DNA from: Diadema setosum
Lineage: Eukaryota; Echinodermata; Echinoidea; Diadematoida; Diadematidae
Direction of reading: 5' to 3'
Assembly (NCBI GenBank): GCA_033980235.1
Contig: CM067065.1
Coordinates: 2,193,347-2,257,346, forward strand
Length of the DNA: 64,000 bases
Position 1 is the first letter of the stretch. Every line of letters starts with the position of its first letter. Shown here piece by piece: positions 1 through 12,088 of this stretch. The translations under genes and the position numbers were made by a program. The notes under the pieces were generated by a model that ran no database searches, was not told where the DNA came from, and was given only the letters and a program-made list of their open reading frames with translations.

Positions 1-9
1 GGCATAATA

Positions 10-456
10 CATGGCTCGACACTAACTTTTTTGTTTGGTGGCCCGATGGGGCCACCAAAATCCTAAATTTCAAATTTTTGGTGGCCCGAGAGAAAAATTT
101 GGTGTCCCGAAAAAAAAAACAATAAAAAACATTAAAAGTCCTTTTTTTTTTAATGAGTCAAATATTTAAGATTTATGATAGTAAGAATTAGAAGTTGGAC
201 ATATCTACTCATAAATAAACTTCAACAAACTTGCAACACTCACTCTCAGGCATTCATTCAGTCCTTTTCATCCATCCTTTGAACAAATTTAACTGCTAAT
301 TTTCGGCGCAAAAAGTTACGAATTTATTGACATACTTTTCAAAATATTTTGGTGGCCCGAGGCGGGCCACCAAATTTGCCCTTTTTTGAAATTTGGTGGC
401 CCGAGTTTCATTTTTGGTGGCCCCGGGCCACCGGGCCACCGTTAGTGTCGAGCCCT
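10..456. mobile_element. hAT-like non-autonomous DNA element
   Basis: The ends form a terminal inverted repeat: CATGGCTCGACACTAAC at 10-26 against the reverse complement of GTTAGTGTCGAGCCCTG at 440-456, with one mismatch. The 8 bases GCATAATA lie immediately outside on both sides (2-9 and 457-464), a target duplication of the size made by hAT transposases. The interior has no coding capacity. It is rich in the motif GGTGGCCC and its complement, so it can fold. Related GGTGGCCC-rich fragments occur near 33780 and 62485-62640. The hAT assignment rests on the 8-bp duplication and on ends of the form CA-N-GG. Confidence 0.75.
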
Positions 457-464
457 GCATAATA

Positions 465-955
465 TTACAGAGACCACCAGGTTCCAGTAAGGAACGGGTT
501 AAACTTTATAACCATAATAAATTATTGCATCTGGAAATGGGCTGATGTGATCATGGAGCTGTAGGAGAGAGAAAGGGAAAGGGGGTGGAGGGGGTGAGGA
601 ACCGTCCTCCATGACTTGATAATAAGCATTGTTTGTCAGCAAACTTTAAAAAAGAACACACAAAAATTGGGCCATTTTTTGTTTTAGCTCGTTTTATTTC
701 ACTTCCACATTTAGGAAATAACAATGCATAATACGTATAGGTAAATGATCTTACTCGTTATCCACACGCTTGTGCACTGTAGTATATCCTTATCTCAACT
801 TGCAAGAAAGTTCCATTATGTTTGAGTTTAATTTCCTTACTCGCCTTGGATATCCATGTTGCCCGGCTTGCTAGATGGCAGCTGATCCGGACATTGTAGC
901 TTGATAACTACCGAGGCTTGACTATACATGTTTTAATGTAAATATAGGCGCACAT
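465..955. other. non-coding, nothing recognised
   Basis: I see no exon-like open frame, RNA gene or repeat with clear ends here, only AT-rich sequence. Confidence 0.4.
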
Positions 956-1165
956 TACAGTGCACTCCCGTTATAACGAACACGGTTATAACGAAATTCC
1001 GGCTATGGTAAACGAAGTGAAGATTCAGGCCGCAACATCATCCGCTCTATTATATGTTTTTTTTTATTGTTTATTTGTTCGGTTATAACGAAATTTCGAG
1101 GTAACGAAACAAATCTGCCGGTCCCGAGGACTTTATCATAATATTATAAACGGGAGTCTACTGTA
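956..1165. mobile_element. Short TA-flanked MITE (pogo/Tc1-like ends), copy 1
   Basis: It starts TA-CAGTGCACTCCCGTTATAACG and ends in the inverted form CGGGAGTCTACTG-TA. The interior is non-coding and palindromic, with GGTTATAACGAAATT repeated near both ends. Further copies lie at 23719-23914 and about 50629-50912. TA flanks and CAGT termini fit the pogo/Tc1-mariner group. That family name is inferred from the ends only. Confidence 0.7.
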
Positions 1166-2728
1166 TATCCTGTACATGTTGCCCCGCTTACTGTGACAGC
1201 CGATCCCGACATTGAAGCTTGATAACTACTGAGGCTTGCCTATAAATGTTATAAAATCCCGTAATTCCAGATGTTAGCTAATCTGAAAATGAAATAAGAC
1301 TCGTTATTTCGAAGGGGTAACAGAGCTTCTGAATAACGAAACTTCAGATTAATGAACTGTAACTAGCTTTACCGCCAGAGTGGTGCGAAAGTGTGCACTA
1401 TCGATGAAAATGCTACATCAAAAGAAGTATCATTACAATATGCATGTATAATTATATGAAAAATGCTACATCGATGAAAAATGCTACTGTACATCAAAAG
1501 ATTTCCCGTAAATTACTAAAAAAATATCTCATCGCTTTCTATGTATATGTGTATCGAAAACTGCTTAAAAATACTCGCTTAAATACTTGCTTTAAAAATA
1601 AGCATTAAAATGGCTATTTTTGTTCCGATAATTCCGTTGCCTATAATAACGGTAAGGATGAAAAGGAGTCTTTAATGAGAGAATAAAGCATGACTTACAT
1701 GAACACAGAATAAACCAATCAAACCAACAAACCCACACAGATATCAGCAAGAGGGAGATTCCCCAAAGTTTTTATAAACTGCACCGTGATTGGTTGAAAT
1801 ATACGAGATGACTTGAAATATGAATTAAAAATGTCTGTGATTGGTCAATCACGAATGAACTAAAATAGACAGTAGGAGACCATACAGCACTCAGAGACAG
1901 AAAGGGTAAGTGAAAATATTCTTTGCTAAAATCCTCTGTAGGATAATAATGATAATATTGGATGTCCTATTTTCGGTCAATTCAAGAAAATATTGGACTC
2001 GCTAAGCAAAATATTGGACTCGTCTTCGACTCGTCCAATATTTTGTGCATAGCTCGTCCAATATTTCCTTGTATTAACCTCAAGGCCATCCAATATCACT
2101 ATCAGTAACATAATACAACCCTTTAAAAAGCCTATACCTGTATACCTGAAAGGATTCATCATGTTTACTTCAAGATGCGTTTCTGCTATGTATACGTTGT
2201 TGCTCTTATTCGTGCGCATGCCGTGGAACGGAAAAACCAAGATAGATTTAATAAAGCCAACAACAACAACAACAACAACAAAACTTGAGAAAATATTTGA
2301 CATTATATCAGTACACATGCATGGTCTTTTGCTCCAGAGCTTTCATTCAGCCGGGACTACATACATATCTATGCTCAAGTGAAGCCGAAGGTATGGTTAT
2401 GTGCAGTCTTCTAAACTTGAAAATCGTAACAACTGGTCGGAAACTGACAATCTGTTTGTTTCCATCACGTGAAAAAGAACAAAAACAAGCAGGAGGGTTG
2501 AAAAAAAAAGATAAGTGAATAAAAAAACTTGAAAAGTTACAGAAATGTAATAAGTAACTTGTAATGTATCCGTACTGTACGTTTTCAATGATTGTTTTCT
2601 CTGTACAAATTTACATGCATTATTTCTGGCACTGAAGAAAGTGAGATATATGTTAATAATAATATTCTATTTTCAAAATCATGAAATTCTTCCGTCGAGA
2701 TGTTTTCATTGCAGCTCAGAATAAGCAC
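1166..2728. other. non-coding stretch with a small inverted repeat
   Basis: No supportable gene. Between 1985 and 2070 the motif AAATATTGGACTCG occurs twice and is followed twice by its reverse complement, so the region can form a hairpin. A (CAA)n tract lies at about 2261-2281. The short open frames here have no recognisable domain. Confidence 0.4.
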
Positions 2729-2825
2729 TGAATTGATCAGTGTCTTAGTAGTAGCCATGATTAAAAAAAAAAAAAAAAAAATCATGGGCGTACATACTCG
2801 AGCAGGATTCGAACCTACGACCGGG

Positions 2826-2912
2826 CGGTAGTCTATTATGGAGATGACGCCTGTCCGGAGATCAGGAGGTCGTAGGTTCGAATCCTGCTTGAGTACGTAC
2901 GCCCGTGATTTT
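2826..2912 (+). repeat. tRNA-derived SINE head
   Basis: The stretch resembles a tRNA gene: an A-box-like segment near 2830-2850 and the B-box GGTTCGAATCC at 2875-2885. It closely matches the reverse complement of 26250-26345, so it is a dispersed family and not a single tRNA gene. A second, inverted copy of its 3' part lies at 2782-2822. Confidence 0.6.
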
Positions 2913-3724
2913 TATACCCCCGCCAAACGAAGTTTGAAGGGGGTTTATAGGAATCAGCGGACGGTCGGGCGGTCGGTCCGTTGCAAATCTTGCGTCGCGA
3001 ACTACTTCCTCAGTTTTCAACCGATTCCCATAAAACTTGGCACAGATGTGTGCCTTGGGTTGTAGATGTACAAGACGTATTTTTTGACAGTACCCAAAAG
3101 TACGTTGCCATGGTAACGGCATATTATGGGCAAAAATGGGTACAAATCTTGCGTCGCGAACTCCTCCCTCAGTTTTTGATCAATTTTTATGAAATTAGGT
3201 ACAGATGTTCATCTGAATATGTTAATGTGCAAGACACATATTTCCGCAGTGGCAAAAAGTGCGTTGCCATGGTAACGGCATGTTATTGGTAAAATATAGG
3301 GCAAAATGCTTCATGGCAAAACTGCTTCATCAGTGTTCTTCCAATTCTCATGGAATTCATATTGAATGTTTGTCTTAGGATATAGGTCAGCATGACACAT
3401 TTCTTGACAGTGACAAAAAGTATGCTGCCATGGTAACAGCTCACTATGAGCCAAAATGATGGAAAATTTTGTGTTGCAAACTACTTCCTCAGTTTTTGCC
3501 CAATTTCCATGAAACTTGGTACAGATGTGTGCCTCTGGTTGTAGATGTGCAAGACGCATTTTTCGACAGTACCCGAAAGTACGTTGCCATGGTAACGGCA
3601 TATTAATGGCAGAAGATCAAGGAAAGATCTTGTGGATTTAACTACTTCCTCAGTTTTTTGACCAAAGCTTATGAAATGTTGGTTTGACCAAAGCTTATGA
3701 AATGTTGTTTGGTGGGGGTATAAC
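2911..3724. repeat. Element with ~18-bp inverted ends and internal ~155-bp tandem units
   Basis: It begins TTATACCCCCGCCAAAC and ends GTTTGGTGGGGGTATAA (about 3708-3724), an inverted pair. The interior repeats a unit containing CTTCCTCAGTTTT, then GTACAGATGTGTGCC, then GTTGCCATGGTAACGGCA, about four times (near 2980, 3150, 3310 and 3460), with a partial fifth. Open frames on the minus strand here are by-products of the repeat. Confidence 0.6.
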
Positions 3725-3935
3725 CAGTCGCTGTAGCGACATTTCTAGTTTGTCATGGCTACTACTAAAACACTGATCAATTCATTGATTATTTATGCGT
3801 CGATGTAGGGCAATTTGTCAATCAATTGCAATGAATATGCTATTTTATTTTGAATAACGAAATAAATTTGAGCTGAACTGATCTGAACTTCTTCGCTCCT
3901 GTACAAGCCTCAGTTCGTTATTGCATTTAGTTTAA

Positions 3936-4584
3936 GCCCCGTCACACTTTGCTCGATAGGCCCAGCGTAAAAGAAACGGGCGAGATTTTGCTCATCCGTT
4001 GTTCAAATCGTCAATCCGGTGGACAAAGTGTAAATTTTCCTTTTTAGAAGAGCGTACATACACGATCTAGCGGCCGAACAAAACGCACCTTGGGTGATTG
4101 TGTACAGGACAATGGAACGCGCGCAAATACATGAGAAACGAATAAGAACCGCATGCCCACAGGGCAGAACGCACGAGGAACAAATGGGTGACGTATGAGA
4201 TGTACATCGAACGTCAGAGAACCGTGCGTAACCGTTTAATGTGCTGTACATAGCCGATCCATCCATTCCATTTCTTGCAACAACGGACTCTATCAGGAGG
4301 CCTAGCGGATGGAAACGAGTGGAAAACGACAAAGTACAGTACAGATACAGGAGAAAACGTACAACTGTCGGACAAGGGTCACATCGCGCTATCCGTTTTT
4401 GGCGAGAAAAAAACTTTGTGCATGCACAAAGTTTTCTGACCGCTCTGACAGAAATCAGCGGAAGATAGACGTCCCTCCAAAGAATAAAAAGGATATGAAA
4501 CGCATTTAAACGGATACCAACGGATGCCAAAAATCGGCGTTCGTTTTAATGCCTTTCCCATATCCGGTAAAGTGTGACAGGGGC
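3936..4584. mobile_element. TIR element, GCCCCGTCACACTTTG ends
   Basis: The left end GCCCCGTCACACTTTG (3936-3951) is matched at the right by AAAGTGTGACAGGGGC (4569-4584). A partial copy lies at 26108-26605, sharing GCTACCCGTTTTTGGCGAG and the right end. A 175-codon open frame on the minus strand (4003-4530) lies inside but resembles no protein family I know. Confidence 0.6.
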
Positions 4585-4675
4585 ATATGAGTTTGATGTT
4601 CTTTGTTGTTATTGATAGTGGTGGTGGCGGCCGTGATGTTATGATATAGCGGTTGCGTGGTCGGTGTTCGTCACC

Positions 4676-4870
4676 CCAAAGGCTCATTAATCAGGAAATG
4701 AAATAAATTTCGTTATTCCGAAGGTCCGTTATCCGAAACACACAAATTTCCTTTACCTAGAGATCCGTTCATCCAAGCATTAATTGTGGTGTTATTCCGA
4801 TCTGTCGTTATTCGCGGAAGGTTCTTAATTCTGATAATTAAGGTTTGTCATTCCTAACGTTCGTTAATCC
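4676..4870. repeat. TTCGTTATTCCGAA-type dispersed repeat
   Basis: Short phrases of the form TTCGTTATTCCGAA / GAAATAAA alternate here. The same phrases occur at about 1280-1360, 3850-3925, 15165-15400 and 16090-16225. It is non-coding and the ends are not clear. Confidence 0.45.
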
Positions 4871-5073
4871 AAAAATGTAAAGATGGGGGTTGAGGTGATC
4901 CGCCACATGGGAGGGGGCTTGTTTTGGTTTCGTCTTTCTGCACCTGTAGGGTTGTCGTTGCTGTGGTGTGTTTTTTTTTTATTTGTTGTTGTTGTTGTTG
5001 TTGTTGGGTTTTTTTTTCTCTCTTTTTTTTTTTTGGGGGGGGGGGGGGGAGGGGGCGTCACGCCCATCGGCTT

Positions 5074-5079
5074 TTTATT
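5074..5079 (-). terminator. Polyadenylation signal of gene 1
   Basis: AATAAA on the minus strand, about 95 bases past the stop codon of the FReD exon, followed by a C-rich then A-rich stretch. Position and sequence fit a 3'-end signal, but cleavage cannot be seen directly. Confidence 0.5.
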
Positions 5080-5173
5080 CCGCGGTCTACGTGATGTCTT
5101 CTTCCATCAACTATCTTTAATACAGCGTTCAGTTCTCCATGCAGCTGGGTTATCGATACCAGAATCGCCCTCG

Positions 5174-5424
5174 CTATTGAAAGAAGATCCTCGTGGTCGT
5201 GAGATACCCCCGTCGACCACCCGCGTCGATGCCGACGTTCTCCCGATAGAGTCCGTTCAGACCGAGGCCGTTGTCGCACGACGCGTACCACCATCCGCCC
5301 GCAGACGATAACGTCTCGGCGGAGCAGTTTGCCGCTGCACTGTTGCCATGGTGGCGGTCAAAGGTCGCGAAAGTCAGGTTCGGCGAATGGGAGAGGCCGG
5401 AGCTTCTTGAGGGGAAGAAGTCCT
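5174..5424 (-). CDS. Gene 1 exon 12: FReD C-terminal part
   Basis: Starts after acceptor CACAG in phase 1 and ends at TAG (5174-5176). It encodes the end of a fibrinogen-related domain: TFDRHHGNSAAANC, then GGWWYASCDN and LNGLY, which align with the family pattern F-x-T-x-DRDxD-xN-C...GGWWY-x-SC-x-x-x-NLNG. Three departures are visible. The acidic calcium-loop residues of typical FReDs are largely replaced by His/Gly (DRHHGN). The residue after SC is Asp rather than the usual His. The tail after NGLY is short and lacks the usual Trp-containing G-x-x-W segment, though the phrase YLTTTRIFF sits where the last strand should be. The final codon choice was made by frame continuity. Confidence 0.85.
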
Positions 5425-7240
5425 CTGTGTCCAGTTTCAGAATGGGGGAAAACGGTTTGATAGAAAAATAGACAAGGAAGAATGAACAATAATGGATACA
5501 CAAACATGACAAAAATATTTTCCTTCATTTTTTGATGCTGACAATGTTGTGGCATTATTCATCAAAGGTATTATTTTCAGTGCTGTCATTGCAGAGGGAC
5601 CTATCTGTATAATAATTGTTACCCTATGCTATTGCCAGACACTCGAACTCAGGACCTCCAATTAAAACTCTTTGTTTTTTCACTATATACCACGGATCAA
5701 CCACACAGCGTTACGGGAGATAACAAGGTAATAACTTTATGATATTGAGACTTATCGATATCATTAATATTATCTCTTTGTTTCTTTCTCTCCCTTTCTT
5801 TGTTGCCCGTCAGTTTCTCCCTTTCAATGATTAATGACAATTATAAGTGGAATAATAATAATAATAATAATAATGTCTTATTTTAATACCCAGGTTGCCT
5901 CTTCAGTGTTGTCACTGCTCTACCGATGCCCCCTGTCATTATTATTACCCTAGCGTTGCCAGGTACCCATTTATATACCTGGGTCGAGAGGGACATCGTG
6001 GGTAAAAACATCTTGCCCAAGGATATAAGCGCTGGGCGGGATTCGAACTCAGGTCCTCCGATCGGGAGTCGGGAGTCTTATCCACTATGCCACAGCGTCC
6101 CAACATGATCATAATGGTAACATTATTGACATCAATATAGGTATATGATCGTTATCGATTTCCGTTATTGCGCGTTCTCATTATGGGAGAGAATCATGGT
6201 CTGCCCATGGGGGGTCATAACAAGCACCACGTGATCATTTTGCTGGCTGATGTTTGTCTGTCTCATACAAACATGACACCGGGGAACCTTTCCGTTCATT
6301 CGTTCGCATTCACTCTGTTTCTCAAGTAAAGAAAATTTACATTGTCCTGAAGAATCAAACAAAACAATGAAATTATACAAAGGAGCAACACAAAAGTACA
6401 ATCACGTGTAATACTATAGAACAATCATCATAAAACATTATACAACCTCGTTATAACGGGGACCGGAAACCCATAACAATCAATAGTCCTGTAGCAGATT
6501 TTGCCATGTCAGGGTTCAAAAACAAAGTTATATAGAATTGGGACCTGCAAAATCACGTCCTTGCTCTAAGGTTGTTGGGTTGTTGTTTTGTTTTGTTTTG
6601 TTTTGTTTTTTTTTTTTTGCTGCGTTTTGTTATAAATTATCTATACATCTTTATAGGCAAGGACCACTTGTGTATCGTGATGGATCCCCCTATAGATACC
6701 TCCATCACCGCTGAACCCCCGCACCGACAGAGGGTAGAACTCCGCTTCACTCCCCAGCGAGAAGGAGCTGTACCTCGCCGTGGCTTTGGTTCCGTTGGCG
6801 CCAGTAACGCGGATCAACAGTTGGTGATTGGTGGTTCTGTCGCGGCGCAGAAGCCGTGCTAACTTGTCGAGGCCCAGCCAGAAGTCGCCCGACAGGTCGC
6901 CGAAACCGTCCCGGTAGTCGCGCCATCCTCTGGAGAAGTTTGTGCTGCCATTAATCCGTTGTTGAAGCACCTGGATATGATGTGATAGCTTTTGTTTTAT
7001 CTCATTTCTTGTACAAACAAATTGTATTATTGTATTATTGTACAAGCAAATATGATAAGGTTACTTGGTGTTTAAGAAAAATAAATAAATTCGATATGTG
7101 GCATTTCACTTGAGTTCGATAGCATTATCTCTCCAACTTAGATGTTTGATCTTTCGTTTCATTGGGAGGGGGATACGTAGAACCAGGGTTATTATATAAC
7201 GCTATGTAAATTATATAATATATTATCATAATGTTATATA

Positions 7241-7287
<47 letters not shown>

Positions 7288-7536
7288 TATGTATAATATA
7301 TACATTCGTTTCTGGTCAGTATTCCATTTTTTCGTATTCCAGTTCATTGTAAATGTATATAAATAATGAAAACTTTGAGCAAAGGAAATGGGTTTCCATC
7401 GGGATTCGAACCCGAGATATCCGGATTGCTATAGACCGGTGCTTTACTGACTGAGTTACAGCATGTACAGAAAGCCCTACAGCACGGTGTTCGTCCCAAA
7501 ACACATTATTCTCTTTTCGTGTGTGGTCAGAAGCTA

Positions 7537-7605
<69 letters not shown>

Positions 7606-8609
7606 GCACACACACACACACACATTAACCTGAATTAAAGGGATCGTACAGTTTTGGTTGAGACCTAATATCACGTTTCTAATATTTTTTGGTGAGATAA
7701 TGAGAAACCTCTTATGAAATATGAAAGAGCATGTAATTCTTTGGAGAATTCAACGTTTATTTGATGAAAATTGGTTTTGAAATGGCCGAGATATCCAAAA
7801 AAGAGCGATTCTAATAAAGTGTGGGACCCACACTTTATTAGAATCGCTTTGTTTTACTTTGTTTTTGGATGTTTCAGTCGTTCCAAACGCGATTTTCATC
7901 AAATAAACTTTGAATTCCTCTTAAAATGGTATGCTCTGTACTTATCATAAGTGTTTTCTTGGTATCTCGCAAAAAGTTAAAAGCCCAATTTTCATCTCCA
8001 CCAATACTATACTATCCCTTTAAACCCAAAGGATGTAACTCAAGTTTTGGATAAATGGGAGGGATCGCCGAAGCGATGCAGCTTTTTTTTATATATTATA
8101 TAGAAAATGAAAACAAACAAAGGGAGAATTAAACCAGAAACGAATGATAAATAGTGAATAAATTGAGCAAAGGAATTGGATTTAACGAGAGAGAGGAGAA
8201 GTGGGTTGGGCACTAGAGTCGGGATCTCTGTGAACAACGGAACCATTGTCGCACCGTCCATCCTCCGCCGTCGGTCTCCATGTCGCACGGGACCGTCATC
8301 GAGCCGTCGTCATCATGGATCTCCAAGGTTGTAATTCGATGAACGTGATGATGACGCCAACCTTTGCGTGCGTGTGTGCAAGATCTGATACCGTCTAAAC
8401 TACCTGTCAATAATAGACAGACATAACACATACATAACATTAATGAATGAATTGATAGACAGGTACACATACAAATACAACAACTTATTATACTACTACA
8501 ACTACAACTACTACTACTATTACTATCTATACTGCCATGACTGCAGTGTACTACTACAACTACTACTATTACTACTACTACTACTACTACTGCTACTACT
8601 ATACTATTG

Positions 8610-8648
<39 letters not shown>

Positions 8649-8823
8649 TTCTACTGCTACTACTACTGCAGCTGCTGCTACTACAACTACTACCACTGTA
8701 CTACTACTGCTACTACTACTACTACTACTACTACTACTATACTACTATTATTATTACTACTACTACTACTACTACCACTTCTATACTACTACTGCTGCTG
8801 CTGCTACAACTACCACTGTACTT

Positions 8824-8871
<48 letters not shown>

Positions 8872-8923
8872 TACTATTATTACTACTACTACTACTGCTA
8901 CTACTACTATACAACTACTACTA

Positions 8924-8955
<32 letters not shown>

Positions 8956-9014
8956 ACTACTACTACCACTACTATACTACTACTGCTGCTGCTGCTACAA
9001 CTATCACTGTACTT

Positions 9015-9056
<42 letters not shown>

Positions 9057-12048
9057 ATCATATTATAAATAATAATAATGATGATAATAATAATAATAAT
9101 AATGATAACAATAATTATAATAATAATGATGATAGAAGCAACAAAAATAATGATAATAATAATGTCTTCTTTATCCAGGGTATAGCTTCTTCAATGTTGC
9201 CACTGCTCTACCAGAGAATCCTTTCATTATCATTACCAAAATAAATTAGATTCGTTGATTTCTTGGTACTCCCTCCCCTCCCCCAAAAAAGATATATATT
9301 TGTGTGTGTGTGTGTGTGTGTGTGTTTGTGTGTGTGTGTGCGTGTTTCCATTTCTCTATTCAACTCACAACTTGATATCAAACTGCTCTATACTCTCACC
9401 TAGAGCTCCGACGTTAAAGGTTGGGAATCCATGAAAAGCTTTAATATGAAAACGCAGACGACGAGCTAGGACAGGGGAGGGTAGTGGTATCGCTACTACA
9501 TTTTCGTAGTCAGTATTTGCCGGAAACACCTGCAATTACACAAAATCAACGTCATGAGTTGAAAACTTATTCAAAGAAAAATCAAAAGGTCCCTAGTCTC
9601 GTACAAGGATTAAACGTCACTTCTTTTCCAAAGCTTCATTTGAAGTGTTTCCTTTGTTGTGTACTTTCAATTTAATATTTTTTTCAGTCATTTCTTCAAT
9701 CTCCTTGTGCGAATGCCTATCTCCTTATGCATATTTCCTTATCAACCGCCGTGATCTTACAGCATCCCCTTTGTTTTTGTCCAATTTGCAATTGCACTAA
9801 TTCTGGCAGCAACAGCTAAACAGAGTAAATAATCTAACGACGAATTAAGTTCTCGTCATTATTTCATTTCGCGTTGCCGATATGGTGACAGCGATTGTTT
9901 AATTCAGAGTTAAAATGGCAGAGTTCTTAAAAAAGCGAAAGAATATGAAATTCACCCGTACTTTACCTTTGACCTGCTACAGTTCCCCTCTGCGATTAAT
10001 ATCCAGTTCGTCCCGTCAAGTGAATGGGAGATTGACAAAGCCGTTGTATATGACTTCTTTACGGCATTGCCATGTGACCAAATGCATACAAATGAATAGG
10101 TGACTGCAAAATTGATCTGTGAAGACAGAAAGATATACATTTAACGCGTTGATAGTATTAAGGGAAAACTATTCAACATGCCGGTCGGAAATTATTGTCC
10201 GATGTTGACTGGAAACTTCCTTCAAACTACGCTGATGAACGTTTGAAAACCCTCCCTATCTCCTCCCCCCCCCAAAAAAAAAAGCATTTCAATCTTCTCA
10301 GTAAATAAAAAAACGCAAATGCAAAAACACGTCACAATAACACCTGTCGCGCCTGTCGCAACACAAAGGTAGGCATGTATGAAAAGGACACCATAAACAA
10401 ACAAACTATATAAACGAATAATACATCATTACACTCATGGTACAGCATAACACAGACGGTAGCACGATATTGTTCCTGCGACAATTATTGCTCCGGTCTT
10501 TTTTGTTTTTGTTTTGTTTTGTTTTGTTTTTCTCCAGAAGCTAAAAGCAGGGCCGGCGGAAGGGGGGGGGGGGGGCACACACCCCCTCCCCCACTTTTTT
10601 TTTTTGCACCATACAAAGGAATACATAAGGTGTCACCACTTTGGGCCCTGCCCCTACTTTTTTTTTACCCCGGAATTAAAGTGACACTAAAGAGAAATAA
10701 ATATAAACCTTGAAGTTGTGCTGAAGGTTTTTTTTTTTCTTTGCTTGATAGCTCATGAAACCCAGAAGTGGGCCCAGACTTTTGAAAATATGGCGCCGGC
10801 TGTGAATAAGGTTAGGGTTAGGGTTGTAACATAATCTTAAGGTTTAGCTTGATAGAAGGATTAGGATGAGGGTTAGGGTAATAATAATAAAAATGCTTGT
10901 GGGTTGGATATATTTCTGTTTTGCTTTAACTGTTGAATAGCGAACAGACATTTCATGGGAGCAACTGGCGTAGGAGCAAATGCATGTCATGGAAACGTGC
11001 ACGCACACGCAATGGTCTGTTTATGTGAAGTTTACGCGTGAGTGAGTTTGCATCTCAGTATAGCTTCCCACGAAAAGGTGCAACAGGGAATACTTCTTCA
11101 GGCCTCACGCTCCTAATCAACTCGCGCATTGCCTACAGGGAAGGCAGTACAAAGATGAGATAATGTTATTTTTTCAATCATTAAAAATCAGTCAAGTGGA
11201 AATTTGCCACGTTTGATGGTGTTTGACATTGCTTGGGGACATGAGCTTCTGCAGGCTATGAAGAAGTTGAATGAATCAGGGTTTTTGTATTTTTAATGAA
11301 TTTACATTGATTTATGAGCTAGGTAATTTGCTATTATCGTTTTTGAGAGTGACTGGATGACTAGTCTTGTATGGAGGCTCTTACCCTTTTTAGAGCTGGA
11401 AAACATCCCAAAATATGTTGTTTGCTTGAATGCAGAGAAAATTTCCATTCATCTGCTTCAATGAAAAAAAATAATCTACGATTCGATTGATTTTTTTTTT
11501 TTTTTTGGATTTATGGAATATGCTGCATTTAACACAGGTTTCTATAATAATGGGAGCCCGGAAAAGGAGTGTGAGGCCTTCAAGGTTCAAGGTGTGTTTC
11601 TCACTTCGAGCCAGTTCGCAATGTCGCCCTCTGCCGGTTGCCAGGAGAGAGCACCCGGACCGTTCATCCACCGTGCCATAGAGGGCTCGCAACCGTCAGC
11701 ATTTGTCGAACTGGTAAAGCTTGAGTCGGGGATACGATTTTCTTCTCCTATCCCGAGGAGTATGAAAGACGTGTTTCCGCAGTCAAACTGGTTCCCAATC
11801 GAAGCTGAACAATATATAAAGCGATTCATAAAACAAAAACAAACGAACATACAAACGAACAAACAAGCATGAATGAGAGTGTCTAGCTCTGTACAATAAT
11901 GATTATAGAAAAGAACAATTTTCCTTGGTGCTTGATAATAGCAATAATAATAGCTGTTTTTTATAGCGCATTTCACACTTGTTAAGTACCTCAATGCGCT
12001 TTACAGACCTTTATCGCTATTATTATTATTGATGTATTCTGCTGAGTT

Positions 12049-12088
<40 letters not shown>

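Larger units (their letters stand above)
2729..3784. mobile_element. Composite foldback element with 32-bp inverted ends
   Basis: Arm 2729-2760 (starting TGAATTGATCAGTGTC) is the near-perfect reverse complement of 3753-3784. Inside are a poly(A) tract, an inverted pair of tRNA-like segments (arms 2782-2822 and 2868-2908), and a tandem array bounded by its own inverted ends. The phrase ending AGTAGTAGCCATGA followed by poly(A) recurs at about 26220-26236 beside another tRNA-derived head. The structure reads as nested insertions. No protein is encoded. Confidence 0.6.
6971..8254. other. Gene 1 intron 10
   Basis: Holds, from low to high coordinate, a (TA)n tract (7243-7290), a tRNA-like head (7391-7463), a (TG)n/(CA)n inverted dinucleotide block (7541-7625) and a TTAA-bounded foldback element (7635-8023). 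No further exon was seen. Confidence 0.6.

Noticed and set aside
4003..4530. 175-codon minus-strand open frame
   Set aside because: It sits inside a TIR element, overlaps two other frames and resembles no transposase or other family I know.
5058..5294. Alternative frame past the FReD stop
   Set aside because: It overlaps the FReD exon in another frame and lacks a fibrinogen-like ending; the polyadenylation signal lies within it.
7391..7463. Possible tRNA gene
   Set aside because: The T-arm and A/B boxes are good, but the acceptor stem does not pair; a SINE head explains it better.
8443..9244. Long open frames rich in Tyr, Thr and Leu
   Set aside because: They are all three frames of the (TAC)n microsatellite inside an intron and carry no protein signal.
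10810..10880. Telomere-like GGTTAGGGTTAGGGTT
   Set aside because: Only about three units with degenerate neighbours inside an intron; not a telomere or a convincing interstitial array.
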